Source: Chloroflexota bacterium (GTDB lineage: Bacteria > Chloroflexota > UBA6077 > CF-72). Taken from it: a stretch of 43,945 bases of DNA. Of this stretch, positions 17,222-25,862 are shown piece by piece. The stretch covers positions 1 through 43,945 of the forward strand of contig JAFAZN010000504.1 of NCBI GenBank assembly GCA_019239775.1, read 5' to 3'. The notes under the pieces are model-generated. The model was not told the origin of the DNA. It was given only the letters and a program-made list of their open reading frames with translations, and searched no databases. Within the stretch, counting starts at the first letter, position 1. The number at the start of each line of letters is the position of its first letter. The translations under genes and the position numbers were made by a program.

Positions 17222-18637
17222 GTGTCTCCCCTCGTCGGCCTACTCGTCGTCATTGTCCTGGTTGCTGCGAACGGCTTCTTCGTGGCGACCGAGTTTGCGC
17301 TGGTTTCCTCCAGGTCAACGCGCATCGACCAGATCGCCGCGACTGGCAATCGGGCTGCGCGGCTGGTGCAGCGTGCGAAGCAGAACCCAACCCGCTTCAT
17401 TTCTGGCACGCAGCTCGGCGTAACCGTGGCGAGCCTGCTTTTGGGTTGGATCGGTGAAGGGACATTCGCCGAGATCATCCAGGCCGCGCTCGATCGCGTC
17501 GAGCTGTTGCTGGGTCAGGACCCCAGCTCCGGCGGGCAGATCACCCTCACCGCGCACGCGGCGGCGTCGGTGCTTGCGCTGTTCGCAATCACGTTCTTCC
17601 ATATCGCGCTGGGCGAACAGGTGCCCAAGATCCTCGCGCTGCAGCGGTCTGAGTCGCTCATCCTGTTCGCCGTCCAGCCGGTCTCTGCCCTGGCCTGGGT
17701 GTTCAGACCGTTCATCAGCCTCCTCTACGGGTTCACCACCGTGGTGCTAAAGGCGATCGGACTCGAATATCGCGGCGACGAACACGCCGTGCATTCGCCC
17801 GAAGAGCTGCAGCTACTGGTGACCCAGTCAGCCCGGGCTGGCCTACTCACAGGGCCTGAACGCGAGCTCGTGCAACGCGCGTTCACCTTCAGCGATCAGA
17901 CCGCGGGTGAGGTCATGGTGCCGCGCACCGAAATCATTGCGCTCTCGATCGACTCGACGGTGCAGGACGCGCTGCGCGTTGCGCAACGCCATCGACATAC
18001 GCGTTTCCCCGTCTACGAAAAGACGATCGACAACGTCGTCGGCATCCTTTCGACCAAGGACCTCCTCGGAGTGGCTGCGCGCCGCGGCACCCGGTCTCCG
18101 CTCACCGACATGAGCTTGCGACGATTGGCTCGCCCACCGCTGGTCGTGCCGCAAGGCGCCTCCGTGATCGAAGTGCTGGCGCGTATGAAAGCGGCCCGTC
18201 AGCCGATGGCGATCGTGCTCGATGAGTTCGGCGGTACCGCGGGCATCGTCACGCTCAAGGACTTGGTCGCGCGTTTGCTCGGCGACGTCGGCGACGAGTA
18301 CACGCCGGCGACGCAGGAGGTGCGCACATTGGCTGATGGCACCATTGTGGCCGACGGCCTGGCGTTGGTCGAAGACGTGAACGCCCAACTTGGCACACAC
18401 TTCGATGCCAGTGAGGTCGATTCGCTGGGTGGTCTGGTGTTCTCGCGGTTAGGGCGGCGGCCGCAGGTCGGCGACGAGGTTGAAATCGGGGGTGGCTATG
18501 AGGCGCGCGTGGAACGGTTGGATGGGTTACGCATTGCCCGGGTCCGCCTGATCCCGCCGCGAGGGACCGCGCCGGCTGCGCCCCCGCAGAACGGTACCGG
18601 CCGCGAAGTTGAAGTCACGCCGCGACGCGAGGGCTAG
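17222..18637 (+). CDS. CNNM/CorC (hemolysin C-type) membrane protein with CBS pair
   Basis: A 471-residue protein of the CNNM/CorB family, linked to Mg2+/Co2+ export. Order: DUF21 membrane domain (about 1-190, with LVVIVLVAANGFFVATEFALV and LGWIGEGTFAEI), then a two-CBS module (about 210-340). The module includes VMVPRTEIIALS and the second CBS IVLDEFGGTAGIVTLKDL. A CorC_HlyC transporter-associated domain follows (about 370-450, GLVFSRLGRRPQVGDEVEIGG). The start is GTG without a Shine-Dalgarno. Real substrates of most bacterial members are unproved, and the old name hemolysin is not functional evidence. Confidence 0.9.
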   Translation: MSPLVGLLVVIVLVAANGFFVATEFALVSSRSTRIDQIAATGNRAARLVQRAKQNPTRFISGTQLGVTVASLLLGWIGEGTFAEIIQAALDRVELLLGQDPSSGGQITLTAHAAASVLALFAITFFHIALGEQVPKILALQRSESLILFAVQPVSALAWVFRPFISLLYGFTTVVLKAIGLEYRGDEHAVHSPEELQLLVTQSARAGLLTGPERELVQRAFTFSDQTAGEVMVPRTEIIALSIDSTVQDALRVAQRHRHTRFPVYEKTIDNVVGILSTKDLLGVAARRGTRSPLTDMSLRRLARPPLVVPQGASVIEVLARMKAARQPMAIVLDEFGGTAGIVTLKDLVARLLGDVGDEYTPATQEVRTLADGTIVADGLALVEDVNAQLGTHFDASEVDSLGGLVFSRLGRRPQVGDEVEIGGGYEARVERLDGLRIARVRLIPPRGTAPAAPPQNGTGREVEVTPRREG

Positions 18638-18655
18638 TTGCTCCCGCGCGCGTGG

Positions 18656-18661
18656 TAGAAC
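18656..18661 (+). promoter_or_regulatory. -10-like TAGAAC before the degenerate receiver gene
   Basis: TAGAAC ends 5 bases before the ATG at 18667. This supports that ATG, rather than the GTG at 18652, as the start of a leaderless transcript. Confidence 0.35.
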
Positions 18662-18666
18662 GCTCC

Positions 18667-19434
18667 ATGCTCGGCCTCACGAGCTACCAGGAGGCGCTGC
18701 GCGCCGTTGGCAGGCTGGCCGGGAATGCACCCGATGTCCAGATCGTCGAGCACGCTGAAGGCGGTTGGCTCGAGCTCGCCACCCCGGCCAGTACGCGCCG
18801 CATTGGGGCTGCCGAGTTGGAAGAGATCGTCGTCGCGAGCCTCGCGCAGCGCGGTGAGCATCGTGGTGCTGGCGAAACGGCTGATTTGCTTCGAGCAGTC
18901 GGCCTGGCTCTCGACGAGTTGCACGCGCTTGCGGTCTGCCTGATGCTCGGCCCCGAGCGGTTGACCGTCCGCTTTTCCGATCGCTACGCGCGATCGCACG
19001 AGTTGACCTATGCCGGCGATGAGCTGGAAGCGCTGCGGCGCGCGGCTGTCGCCAGACGCAATGGTCAGCCGTTGCGGCGCGTGCTGATCTTGCAAGCCGA
19101 TCCGGACCGAGTGGCGCCGCTCGTGGAGCTGCTGGTTGCGGAGTTTGCAATTCAGGCGCTGCCGACCCCGTACGCGCGGGCGATCGCCGCGACCGCAGAG
19201 CCGCCCGACCTGGTACTGGCGCAGGCTACGACCGGGACGCTGGACGCGCTGCGCACACTGCGATCCGGTCGACATACCTCGTCGGTCCCCATCCTGGTGC
19301 TCGGCGACACCGCGGACGCGGATTCATTCTTCGACGCCGGCGCGGACGACCTGTTGCAGGAGCCGGTTCAGCCGGCGCAGCTGCGCGCGCGCATCCGCAC
19401 CTCCCTCTTGCGCGGACGGATCACGCCAAACTGA
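18667..19434 (+). CDS. Protein with a degenerate response-regulator receiver domain
   Basis: The 255 residues fall into an N-terminal region (about 1-130) of unrecognised alpha/beta type and a C-terminal half with a receiver fold. The half reads RRVLILQADPDRVAPLVELL (strand 1, helix 1), PPDLVLAQATTG (strand 3), SVPILVLGDTADADSFFDAGADDLLQEPV (strands 4 and 5). The phosphoacceptor Asp expected at the end of strand 3 is Ala/Gln, and the conserved Lys of the K-P motif is Glu (LQEPV). It therefore probably cannot be phosphorylated in the usual way and may act as a protein-interaction module. A GTG at 18652 is an alternative start. No output DNA-binding domain is seen. Confidence 0.68.
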   Translation: MLGLTSYQEALRAVGRLAGNAPDVQIVEHAEGGWLELATPASTRRIGAAELEEIVVASLAQRGEHRGAGETADLLRAVGLALDELHALAVCLMLGPERLTVRFSDRYARSHELTYAGDELEALRRAAVARRNGQPLRRVLILQADPDRVAPLVELLVAEFAIQALPTPYARAIAATAEPPDLVLAQATTGTLDALRTLRSGRHTSSVPILVLGDTADADSFFDAGADDLLQEPVQPAQLRARIRTSLLRGRITPN

Positions 19435-19450
19435 ACTGAGGAGACCCCAG

Positions 19451-20848
19451 ATGGTGATGCAATCGATCAACCCCACAACCGAAGAACTGGTCCAGAGCTT
19501 CGAGGAGTTTTCGAAATCACAGGTCGAGGAGGCGCTCGATCAGGCATTCGCGGCTCAGCGCAAATGGCGGCAGACGTCCTTCGGCGAGCGCGCCGCGCGA
19601 TTGCAGGCCGTTGGCCGCGCATTGCGCGCGCAGAAGCAGCGGCTGGCTCAAATGGCGACCGAGGAGATGGGCAAGCCGATCGTCGAAGCCGAGGCGGAAC
19701 TCGAGAAATGCGCCTGGAATTGCGACTTCTATGCCGAGCATGCGGCCGGCTTCCTGGCCGACGAGCACGTACAGATGAATCTGCCCGCCAGCTTCGTAGC
19801 TTTTGAGCCGCTCGGCGTCGTGCTGGCGATCATGCCCTGGAATTTTCCGTTCTGGCAAGTTCTCCGCTTCGCTGCGCCTGCGCTGATGGCAGGCAACGCC
19901 GCCGTCTTGAAGCATGCCTCGAACGTGCCGCGTTGCGCGCTCGCGATCGAGGAAATCTTCCGCGCAGCAGATGCTCCCAAAGGTCTCTTCCGCACGGTCC
20001 TGGTGCCTGGTTCGGCAGTCGAGCCATTGATTGCCGATCCGCGCATCGCGGCCGTCACGCTCACCGGCTCCAGCGACGTCGGCACCCGAGTCGCCAGTGC
20101 CGCTGGACGCAACCTCAAGAAACAGGTCCTGGAATTGGGTGGGTCCGACCCGTTCATCGTCCTGGCGGACGCGGACATCGATGCGGCCGTCAGCACAGCC
20201 GTCCGCGCCCGCAACCAGAACAACGGCCAGAGCTGCATCGCCGCCAAGCGCTTCATCGTCGAGGCGCCGGTCGCCGACCAGTTCGCGGAGAAGTTGGCCG
20301 CGACCGTCAAAGGGCTGCATGTCGGCGACCCGATGCAGCGCGACACCAACGTTGGGCCGCTTGCACGCGGCGACCTGCGCGAAACGCTTGCGACCCAGGT
20401 GGAGCGATCCGTTGCGGGCGGTGCCCACGCGCTCACGGGTGGCACGCCGCTCAATGGCAAGGGCTACTTCTATGCGCCGACCGTGCTCGACGGCGTTCTC
20501 GAGAACATGCCTGCCTTCCGGGAAGAGACGTTTGGACCCGTTGCCGCCGTGATTCGAGCACATGACGCCGAAGACGCCGTGCGATTGGCCAATGACACGG
20601 AATACGGACTCGGCGCCGCGCTATGGTCGCGCGACATCGAAGGCGCCAAGGAGATCGCGCGGCGGATCGAGGCCGGCAACGTTTTTATCAATGGCATGGT
20701 CGCCTCAGATCCACGGATTCCGTTCGGCGGCATCAAGCGCAGCGGCTACGGACGCGAGCTGGGTGTGTATGGCATCAAAGAGTTCGTGAATATCCAGACG
20801 ATCGTGGTCGGCCAGCCCGCCCCACCGGCCAAGGCGCCGCTAGACTGA
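19451..20848 (+). CDS. NAD(P)-dependent aldehyde dehydrogenase, succinate-semialdehyde type
   Basis: Oxidises an aldehyde to its acid. The 465 residues carry the catalytic Cys262 in NGQSCIAAKRF, the general base Glu228 in VLELGGSDPF and the cofactor motif MPWNFPFWQ. A C-terminal EETFGPVAAV block is also present. The N-terminal pattern (INPTTEE, EEMGKPI, CDFYAEHAAGFL) resembles YneI/Sad-type succinate-semialdehyde dehydrogenases, so that substrate is the best guess. The ATG at 19451 has a good GAGGAGA Shine-Dalgarno. The frame stays open upstream through the previous gene, but family similarity starts only at this Met. A DUF885 gene follows 24 bases later. Confidence 0.9.
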   Translation: MVMQSINPTTEELVQSFEEFSKSQVEEALDQAFAAQRKWRQTSFGERAARLQAVGRALRAQKQRLAQMATEEMGKPIVEAEAELEKCAWNCDFYAEHAAGFLADEHVQMNLPASFVAFEPLGVVLAIMPWNFPFWQVLRFAAPALMAGNAAVLKHASNVPRCALAIEEIFRAADAPKGLFRTVLVPGSAVEPLIADPRIAAVTLTGSSDVGTRVASAAGRNLKKQVLELGGSDPFIVLADADIDAAVSTAVRARNQNNGQSCIAAKRFIVEAPVADQFAEKLAATVKGLHVGDPMQRDTNVGPLARGDLRETLATQVERSVAGGAHALTGGTPLNGKGYFYAPTVLDGVLENMPAFREETFGPVAAVIRAHDAEDAVRLANDTEYGLGAALWSRDIEGAKEIARRIEAGNVFINGMVASDPRIPFGGIKRSGYGRELGVYGIKEFVNIQTIVVGQPAPPAKAPLD

Positions 20849-20872
20849 CACATCACGCAAACCGATTCCGCG

Positions 20873-22504
20873 TTGCGCCAGTTGGCCGAGGACTACTGGG
20901 AAGGCGTGCTGCGCCGCAATCCCATCCTGGCCACCTTCTACGGCGACTACCGCTACAACTCGCAGCTACCTGACCTCGGACCGCGGGGCCGTGCCGACGA
21001 AGAGGCTGCGCTGCGCGAAGTCCAACAGCGGCTGGCCCAGATCGAGAGCGCGGGGCTCACCACTGAGGACCGCATCACGCGTGAGATGCTCCAGATTGCG
21101 ATCACCGCGGGTCGAGATGCGCTGCGCCTCCGACTCGACGAAATGGGCGTGGACCAGATGGACGGTCCGCAGGTCTGGCTGCAAGAGTTGATCAACTGGC
21201 ATCCCACCGACACGCCAGAGCACGTGCAGGACTTGATAGCACGCTACGCGGCGTTCGATGGCCTGATGAACGACTATCTGGATGCCTTACGCGACGGCAT
21301 TCGCGATGGCCGTACCGCGCCTGGCATCGCCGTAGAACGCGTCGTTGCACAGCTAAACGCGCTGCTGAACACGCCCCCCGAGGCATCCTCCATGGCAGCC
21401 CCGCTGCGCGAGAACGCGGCCTTTGACACAGTGGTCAAGACAACGCGCCAGTCGGTGTACCCGGCGTATACGCGGATGCGCGAGTTCCTCGAGGACTATC
21501 TCACCGCCCACGCGCGGCGTGAGCCCGGGGTGTGGTCGGTGAAAGATGGTGCGGAGATCTACGCCCTGCTCGCGCGCCAGCACACCACCACCGACCTGTC
21601 CCCGGACGAACTGCACCAGATCGGTCTCGACGACCTGCACCAGATCCACGCCGAGATGCGGGGGATTATCCGCGCGCGTGGGGGTGGCGAGACGCCAGTT
21701 CGGGCCTTCTCAGAACAACTGGTCCACGATCCCAGCAATTTGCCGTCCTCACGCGATGAGCTCGTTCAGATTTCGGAGCGGTTGCTGGCGGCGGCGCAGG
21801 CCACTCTTCCGCGCGCCTTCGGCCAGCTGCCGAAGCTGCCGATTATCGTGAAGGCGGTCGAGGAGTTCCGCGAACGCGACGCGCCCGCGGCGTTCTACTT
21901 CCAGGGGTCAGCCGAGGCTGGGCGGCCGGGCACCTTCTACGTCAACACCTTCGAACCGTCGATGAGACCTAAGCATACGCTGCCCGCCCTCGCGTTCCAC
22001 GAAGGCGTACCTGGCCATCACCTGCAGGTTGGGCTGGCTCAGGAGGCGACGGACCTCCCGGCGTTTCGACGGCTCAGCGCAGGGTGGCTCGCCAATGCCT
22101 TCGTGGAGGGCTGGGCCCTGTACACCGAACGATTGGCCGACGAGCTTGGTCTGTATACCGATGAGCTTGCGCGCTACGGCATGCTTGGCTACCAGGCGTG
22201 GCGCGCTTGCCGCCTCGTCGTGGACACAGGCCTGCATCACCTGCGCTGGTCGCGCCAGCAGGCCATCGACTTCTTCTTCGACAACGTTGGCCTGACCGAC
22301 CGCGAGACGATCAACGAGGTCGATCGGTATATCGTGTGGCCAGGCCAGGCGCTGGCCTACAAAGTTGGACAGCGCGAAATCGAGGCAGTGCGCGCAGCAC
22401 AGCAACAGCGCCTAGGCGACAGCTTCGACCTGCGCGCATTCCACGACGAACTCCTGCGCCACGCCGCCGTCCCGCTCTCAACCCTCCGCGTGATCTTCAC
22501 CTAG
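20873..22504 (+). CDS. DUF885 protein, probable zinc metallopeptidase-like enzyme
   Basis: A 543-residue protein of the DUF885 family, in which an HExxxGHH-type motif suggests a metal-dependent peptidase. Here it is FHEGVPGHHLQ (His about 376), followed by NAFVEGWALYTERLADELG, the usual partner block. The N-terminus YWEGVLRRNPILATFYGDYRYN is also typical. No signal peptide is seen. The only standard start codon near the N-terminus is TTG at 20873, and it has no Shine-Dalgarno. A TAGACT hexamer at 20841-20846 would instead place a leaderless start at an ATC at 20852. The gene converges with PAC2 (4 bases apart). The substrate is unknown. Confidence 0.82.
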   Translation: MRQLAEDYWEGVLRRNPILATFYGDYRYNSQLPDLGPRGRADEEAALREVQQRLAQIESAGLTTEDRITREMLQIAITAGRDALRLRLDEMGVDQMDGPQVWLQELINWHPTDTPEHVQDLIARYAAFDGLMNDYLDALRDGIRDGRTAPGIAVERVVAQLNALLNTPPEASSMAAPLRENAAFDTVVKTTRQSVYPAYTRMREFLEDYLTAHARREPGVWSVKDGAEIYALLARQHTTTDLSPDELHQIGLDDLHQIHAEMRGIIRARGGGETPVRAFSEQLVHDPSNLPSSRDELVQISERLLAAAQATLPRAFGQLPKLPIIVKAVEEFRERDAPAAFYFQGSAEAGRPGTFYVNTFEPSMRPKHTLPALAFHEGVPGHHLQVGLAQEATDLPAFRRLSAGWLANAFVEGWALYTERLADELGLYTDELARYGMLGYQAWRACRLVVDTGLHHLRWSRQQAIDFFFDNVGLTDRETINEVDRYIVWPGQALAYKVGQREIEAVRAAQQQRLGDSFDLRAFHDELLRHAAVPLSTLRVIFT

Positions 22505-22508
22505 GTAG

Positions 22509-23483
22509 CTAGACCGCGGGCCCTCCAGGCGGCAGGTCGTCTTCGTCGTCGCGGCGCTGGCGTAGGTACTTCTCTACGGCCTCGACGAGCGCCTTACCGC
22601 TGGGCAGTCCAGGCGGCGCATCGGGCGGTGGCCGATCGGGGTCCGGTGCGCGCCAGTGCGCCCGCGCGGTGGCCTCGAAACCGTCGTCCTCCAGGTCCTC
22701 GTCATCCTGCTCTTCTTCGAGCATCTCCTTGAGTTGCTCGGCCAGCTCCGGGTGCTCCTGCAAGGCAGCTTCGACGTCATGCAAGAAGGTGTCGGCCACC
22801 TCGCGCAATCGCTCCATGTCCACTGGCAGCCGCGTCACTTTGTGCGTGGCCTCCAACAACGCAAGCGCTGCCACGGGGTTCCCAGCCTGCAGATACGGCG
22901 GCGTAGCCACCCAGAGGCTCACGGCCGAGAGCCCGCCCGCCGCGGCGGCATGCAGTAGCGCCGTGACGAACGCCGTCGGGCCTTCGTAGTCGGTGTCCTG
23001 GAGCTCGAGCGCGCGCAGCCGCTTGCCAAGCGCCGGGTCGAGCGTTCGGCGCACCACGGGCGCGATGTGATGCGTCACGGGTCCCACGTACGCGCCAAGC
23101 GTTAACATCGATTCGACGCCCGCTGCGCGCGCGTAGTTGATGATCGCGGGCGCCAGCTCGGGCCAGCGAAAGTGCGGCTCGGGGCCGATCAGGATCAGCA
23201 GGTCACGTTCGGCCCCTGGAAGGGGCACCGGGTAAAAGGCGACCTTGGGATACTCGAGAGACCAGCGCCGACCGTCTGCCGAACGCGTGGAAAGCGGCCG
23301 CGCGACCGTGAAGTCGTAGCAGGCCGACGGATCGATCATCGCCGAAGCTGGCGGAGCCGGCTCCCCCAGCAGATGGCGCAGGGCGATACTCGCGGCGCTG
23401 CCGGCATCACCCCACCCGCCGAAACCAGCGAGGAGTACTGGCCGTCGCAAGCCGCCAGGCGGCTCGCCCAGTACGAGCTGCAT
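22509..23483 (-). CDS. PAC2-family protein (proteasome-assembly-chaperone fold)
   Basis: A 324-residue protein with the PAC2 fold, named after eukaryotic and archaeal proteasome assembly chaperones. Bacterial members, common in Actinobacteria and relatives, have no settled function. The N-terminus PVLLAGFGGWGDAGSAAS is the family signature, followed by LILIGPEPHFRW and LTLGAYVGPVTHH. The second half is helical, then very acidic (EMLEEEQDDEDLEDDG near 250), ending in a Pro/Asp-rich tail. No proteasome or Mpa/ARC gene is in this window. The start lacks a Shine-Dalgarno, with TAGACT 6 bases upstream. Confidence 0.85.
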   Translation of the reverse strand: MQLVLGEPPGGLRRPVLLAGFGGWGDAGSAASIALRHLLGEPAPPASAMIDPSACYDFTVARPLSTRSADGRRWSLEYPKVAFYPVPLPGAERDLLILIGPEPHFRWPELAPAIINYARAAGVESMLTLGAYVGPVTHHIAPVVRRTLDPALGKRLRALELQDTDYEGPTAFVTALLHAAAAGGLSAVSLWVATPPYLQAGNPVAALALLEATHKVTRLPVDMERLREVADTFLHDVEAALQEHPELAEQLKEMLEEEQDDEDLEDDGFEATARAHWRAPDPDRPPPDAPPGLPSGKALVEAVEKYLRQRRDDEDDLPPGGPAV

Positions 23484-23489
23484 CGGAAG

Positions 23490-23495
23490 AGTCTA
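23490..23495 (-). promoter_or_regulatory. -10-like TAGACT for a leaderless PAC2 mRNA
   Basis: Read on the minus strand, TAGACT stops 6 bases before the ATG at 23483. No Shine-Dalgarno is visible. Identical hexamer and spacing occur before the gene at 7246. Confidence 0.45.
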
Positions 23496-23508
23496 CCCCG
23501 TGAGCCAG

Positions 23509-24552
23509 TTATTCCGACGCAATGAAGACGCGGTAGGTGTCGGGTCGGGACGCCGCATCAAAGGCGCATGCAAGCTCGTCGAGTGGGAATACTGCGCTCA
23601 GCAGCGGCTTCAGTTCAATGGTGCCGCGCGCGATCGACGAAACCGCGTCGAGGAAGTCCTCGTGGTCCTGGGCCATCGAGCCACTGAGGATCACCTCTTT
23701 GTTGTGAAAGATGTTGGGGTCAACCTGGATGGTCGTCCCTTTGGGATGGATGCTGGCGTAGACCGACACCACACCCCGCTTCGCCGCTGCGTTCACCGCC
23801 AGCTCAACAGCATTCGGCGAGCCCACCGCTACGTACGTGACGCTGGCGCCTCGGCCGTCCGAGAGACATCTCACACGCTCCCCGTAGTCTTCTGTGGAAG
23901 GATCGATCACGGCGTGGGCGCCCAGTTCGAGTGCCTTCGTGCGCCGACACGGGTCAGGCTCTGAGACCACGACGTACGCGCCGGATGCCTGCAGTGCAGC
24001 CACGTGCAGCAGCCCCATGATGCCTGCGCCGATGACCACCGCCGTGTCGCCGCGGCGTGGGGTGAATCGCTTCACGTCATGCAGCACACACGCCAGCGGC
24101 TCGGTCAGCGCCGCCTCGAGAGGCGGAACGGGTCGAGGGTAGCGGTACACCTGGTAGCCATCCGCGATCACGTACTCTCCGAAACCGCCGGGTCCCCAGG
24201 GGGTGCCCGGTACGCGGGTCTCGGCGTGCGCGTTGTCGCAAATGTTGTCGTAGCCGCGGCGACACGCCCAGCACTGCCCGCAGCGGCGTAAGCCTGCGAC
24301 CGCTACCTGGTCGCCAGGCGCCAGTTTCTGGATCACACCCGCGCCGATGGCTTCGACGGTCCCCGCGAACTCGTGGCCACCCACGAGCGGGTAGGACCAG
24401 GTGTCGATGCCCGCGTACACGCGCTGCTCCCACGTGCACAGCGCCGCGGCCGCCACGCGCACCAGAACCTGGCCATGCCCGGGCGTCGGTAGCGGCACCT
24501 CCTCGAACTCGATGCGTTTCGGTGCTGTGATAACCGCCCGCCGATACCTCAC
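23509..24552 (-). CDS. Zinc-dependent alcohol dehydrogenase (MDR superfamily)
   Basis: A 347-residue medium-chain dehydrogenase. The catalytic zinc site is indicated by the Cys of AALCTWEQ and the GGHEFAGTVEAIG block. The structural zinc is held by the four Cys of CGQCWACRRGYDNIC. The Rossmann motif is VIGAGIMGLLHVAAL (glycine pattern GAGIMG). The arrangement matches sorbitol/threonine dehydrogenase relatives acting on polyols or hydroxy acids. Its start overlaps the upstream aldolase stop as ATGA, so both are translated together. That suggests oxidation of a sugar or polyol made or cleaved by the aldolase (inference). Confidence 0.9.
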   Translation of the reverse strand: MRYRRAVITAPKRIEFEEVPLPTPGHGQVLVRVAAAALCTWEQRVYAGIDTWSYPLVGGHEFAGTVEAIGAGVIQKLAPGDQVAVAGLRRCGQCWACRRGYDNICDNAHAETRVPGTPWGPGGFGEYVIADGYQVYRYPRPVPPLEAALTEPLACVLHDVKRFTPRRGDTAVVIGAGIMGLLHVAALQASGAYVVVSEPDPCRRTKALELGAHAVIDPSTEDYGERVRCLSDGRGASVTYVAVGSPNAVELAVNAAAKRGVVSVYASIHPKGTTIQVDPNIFHNKEVILSGSMAQDHEDFLDAVSSIARGTIELKPLLSAVFPLDELACAFDAASRPDTYRVFIASE

Positions 24553-25271
24553 CCGTGGATCGCCCCGACTAACCGCGTGGTGATGCCCGCGGGATCCGGG
24601 TGAGCCCAGATGTTGCGCCCGAACGCCACCCCACTCACGCCCGCCAACAGTGCCTCATGTACATGCGCCAGTAGATCCGCCTCGGACGCGGTGCGTTCGC
24701 CACCCAGAATCACCACGGGTACGCATGCGCCTTCGACCACTCGGCTCATGCTCTCTGGATCGCCCGTGTACAGGGTTTTGACGTAGTCAGCGCCCATCTC
24801 AGCCGCCTGGCGCACTGCGCGCGCAATGTTGTCTGGCGTGTGCTTGTCCGGTTGATCGAAGCCGCCCGGGATCACCTCTGCCTGAAACGGCACGCCCCAG
24901 CGATCGCAGACCACCGCGTACCGCTCGAGCGCAGTCCATTGCGGCGGTTCGCCTGAAACCGCGAGCACCTTCACCGAATCAGCTCCGAGTCGTATCGCAC
25001 GCTCCACCTGCTCTGCCGGCTCGGGCGCATGGACATCCAGGCTGACGACCAGCGCCGCCCGACCCAGCACATCCACCGACTCACTCGCTTGACGTGCAGT
25101 CCCATACGTCGTCATCACGGCGTCCGCGCCAGCGGCGACGACCTCGCGAATGGTGCCCAGGTTCAAGCCTGGAGCGGGGCCCATGAACGCGGCATGGTCC
25201 ATCGCCACAAGCAGCAGCCGTCCGTCGGCTCGAAACAATCGCCGCATGCGCAGCGCCTTGGCACAACTCAT
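24549..25271 (-). CDS. Class I (Schiff-base) aldolase of the archaeal-FBA / LsrF / ADH-synthase family
   Basis: A TIM-barrel aldolase of about 240 residues. Family landmarks are LLLVAMDHAAFMGP, PDNIARAVRQAAEMGADYVKTLYTGD with the Schiff-base Lys, and VVILGGERTASEADLL plus GVSGVAFGRNIWAHPDP for phosphate binding. It could be a fructose-bisphosphate-type aldolase, an LsrF-type thiolase or an aldolase for a rare sugar, and the substrate is not fixed. I use the ATG at 25271 (MSCAKALRMRRLF), since the family starts close to R-L-F. A TTG at 25292 and an ATG at 25247 are alternatives. TAAAAT near 25314-25319 may be the -10. Confidence 0.82.
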   Translation of the reverse strand: MSCAKALRMRRLFRADGRLLLVAMDHAAFMGPAPGLNLGTIREVVAAGADAVMTTYGTARQASESVDVLGRAALVVSLDVHAPEPAEQVERAIRLGADSVKVLAVSGEPPQWTALERYAVVCDRWGVPFQAEVIPGGFDQPDKHTPDNIARAVRQAAEMGADYVKTLYTGDPESMSRVVEGACVPVVILGGERTASEADLLAHVHEALLAGVSGVAFGRNIWAHPDPAGITTRLVGAIHG

Positions 25272-25316
25272 GCAAATTTTTGCAGCAAGCAATCACGCAT
25301 GTTGCTGCCGCCGATT

Positions 25317-25862
25317 TTAGCCGCGCAGACGCTGCTCCAGCCACATTGCAGCGTGTTCCAGCCCCTCGGTCTGGCGCTTCCCGAACTGGTGGCCAACACC
25401 TATGAGCACGTAGATCTCGATCTGCCGGTTCTCGGCTGCGATCCGTTCCAACACGGCCAGTGGCCCCAGGCGGTCGTGGTCGCCCTGGACGATCAGCGTT
25501 GGACAGCCAACCGCGAGAAGCGCGGCTTCATCGTCCAGCCGCGGCCGGTTCGGCGGTGAAATTGGATGGCCCAACAGCACCAACGCATCCGGCGGCTCGG
25601 TTGCCGCCAGGCGCGCGCACATCCTTCCGCCAAACGAGCGACCAATCAGCGCAAGTTTTTGCACGCCTCCGTTGCGCAGGCCGTCTCGAACCTGTCGGAG
25701 TTCGTTCAGCTCCGGCGCAAAATCCTCTACTGGCCGTGCGCGCGTGAAGCTCATGCGCCTGGCGACAATGCCGCTGCGCTCCAGCCGCGAGGCACACTGC
25801 ACCAGGATGGCTTGATCGGCAGAGCCGCCGTACCCGGGCGCCAGGACGGCCCCGGCCGTCAC
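25317..25862 (-). CDS. Small alpha/beta hydrolase (dienelactone hydrolase / KANL3-Tex30 type)
   Basis: A 181-residue alpha/beta hydrolase. It begins VTAGAVLAPGYGGSADQ (oxyanion region), has the nucleophile elbow LIGRSFGGRMCA with Ser, VQGDHDRLGP with the acid, and GVGHQFG with the catalytic His. The set and short length match the KANL3/Tex30-like group, mostly uncharacterised. The start is GTG at 25862, in a GTGA overlap with the ligD stop. This rules out the longer upstream frame, which only runs through ligD. Coupling to ligD suggests co-expression. A link to DNA repair is not shown by the sequence. Confidence 0.8.
   Translation of the reverse strand: MTAGAVLAPGYGGSADQAILVQCASRLERSGIVARRMSFTRARPVEDFAPELNELRQVRDGLRNGGVQKLALIGRSFGGRMCARLAATEPPDALVLLGHPISPPNRPRLDDEAALLAVGCPTLIVQGDHDRLGPLAVLERIAAENRQIEIYVLIGVGHQFGKRQTEGLEHAAMWLEQRLRG

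Noticed and set aside
19136-19450. Long N-terminal extension of the aldehyde dehydrogenase
   Set aside because: It is the out-of-frame reading of the receiver-like gene. The ATG at 19451 has a strong Shine-Dalgarno and family similarity starts there.
22505-22508. Terminator between the convergent DUF885 and PAC2 genes
   Set aside because: The genes are 4 bases apart and no hairpin with a T-run is visible in either 3' end.
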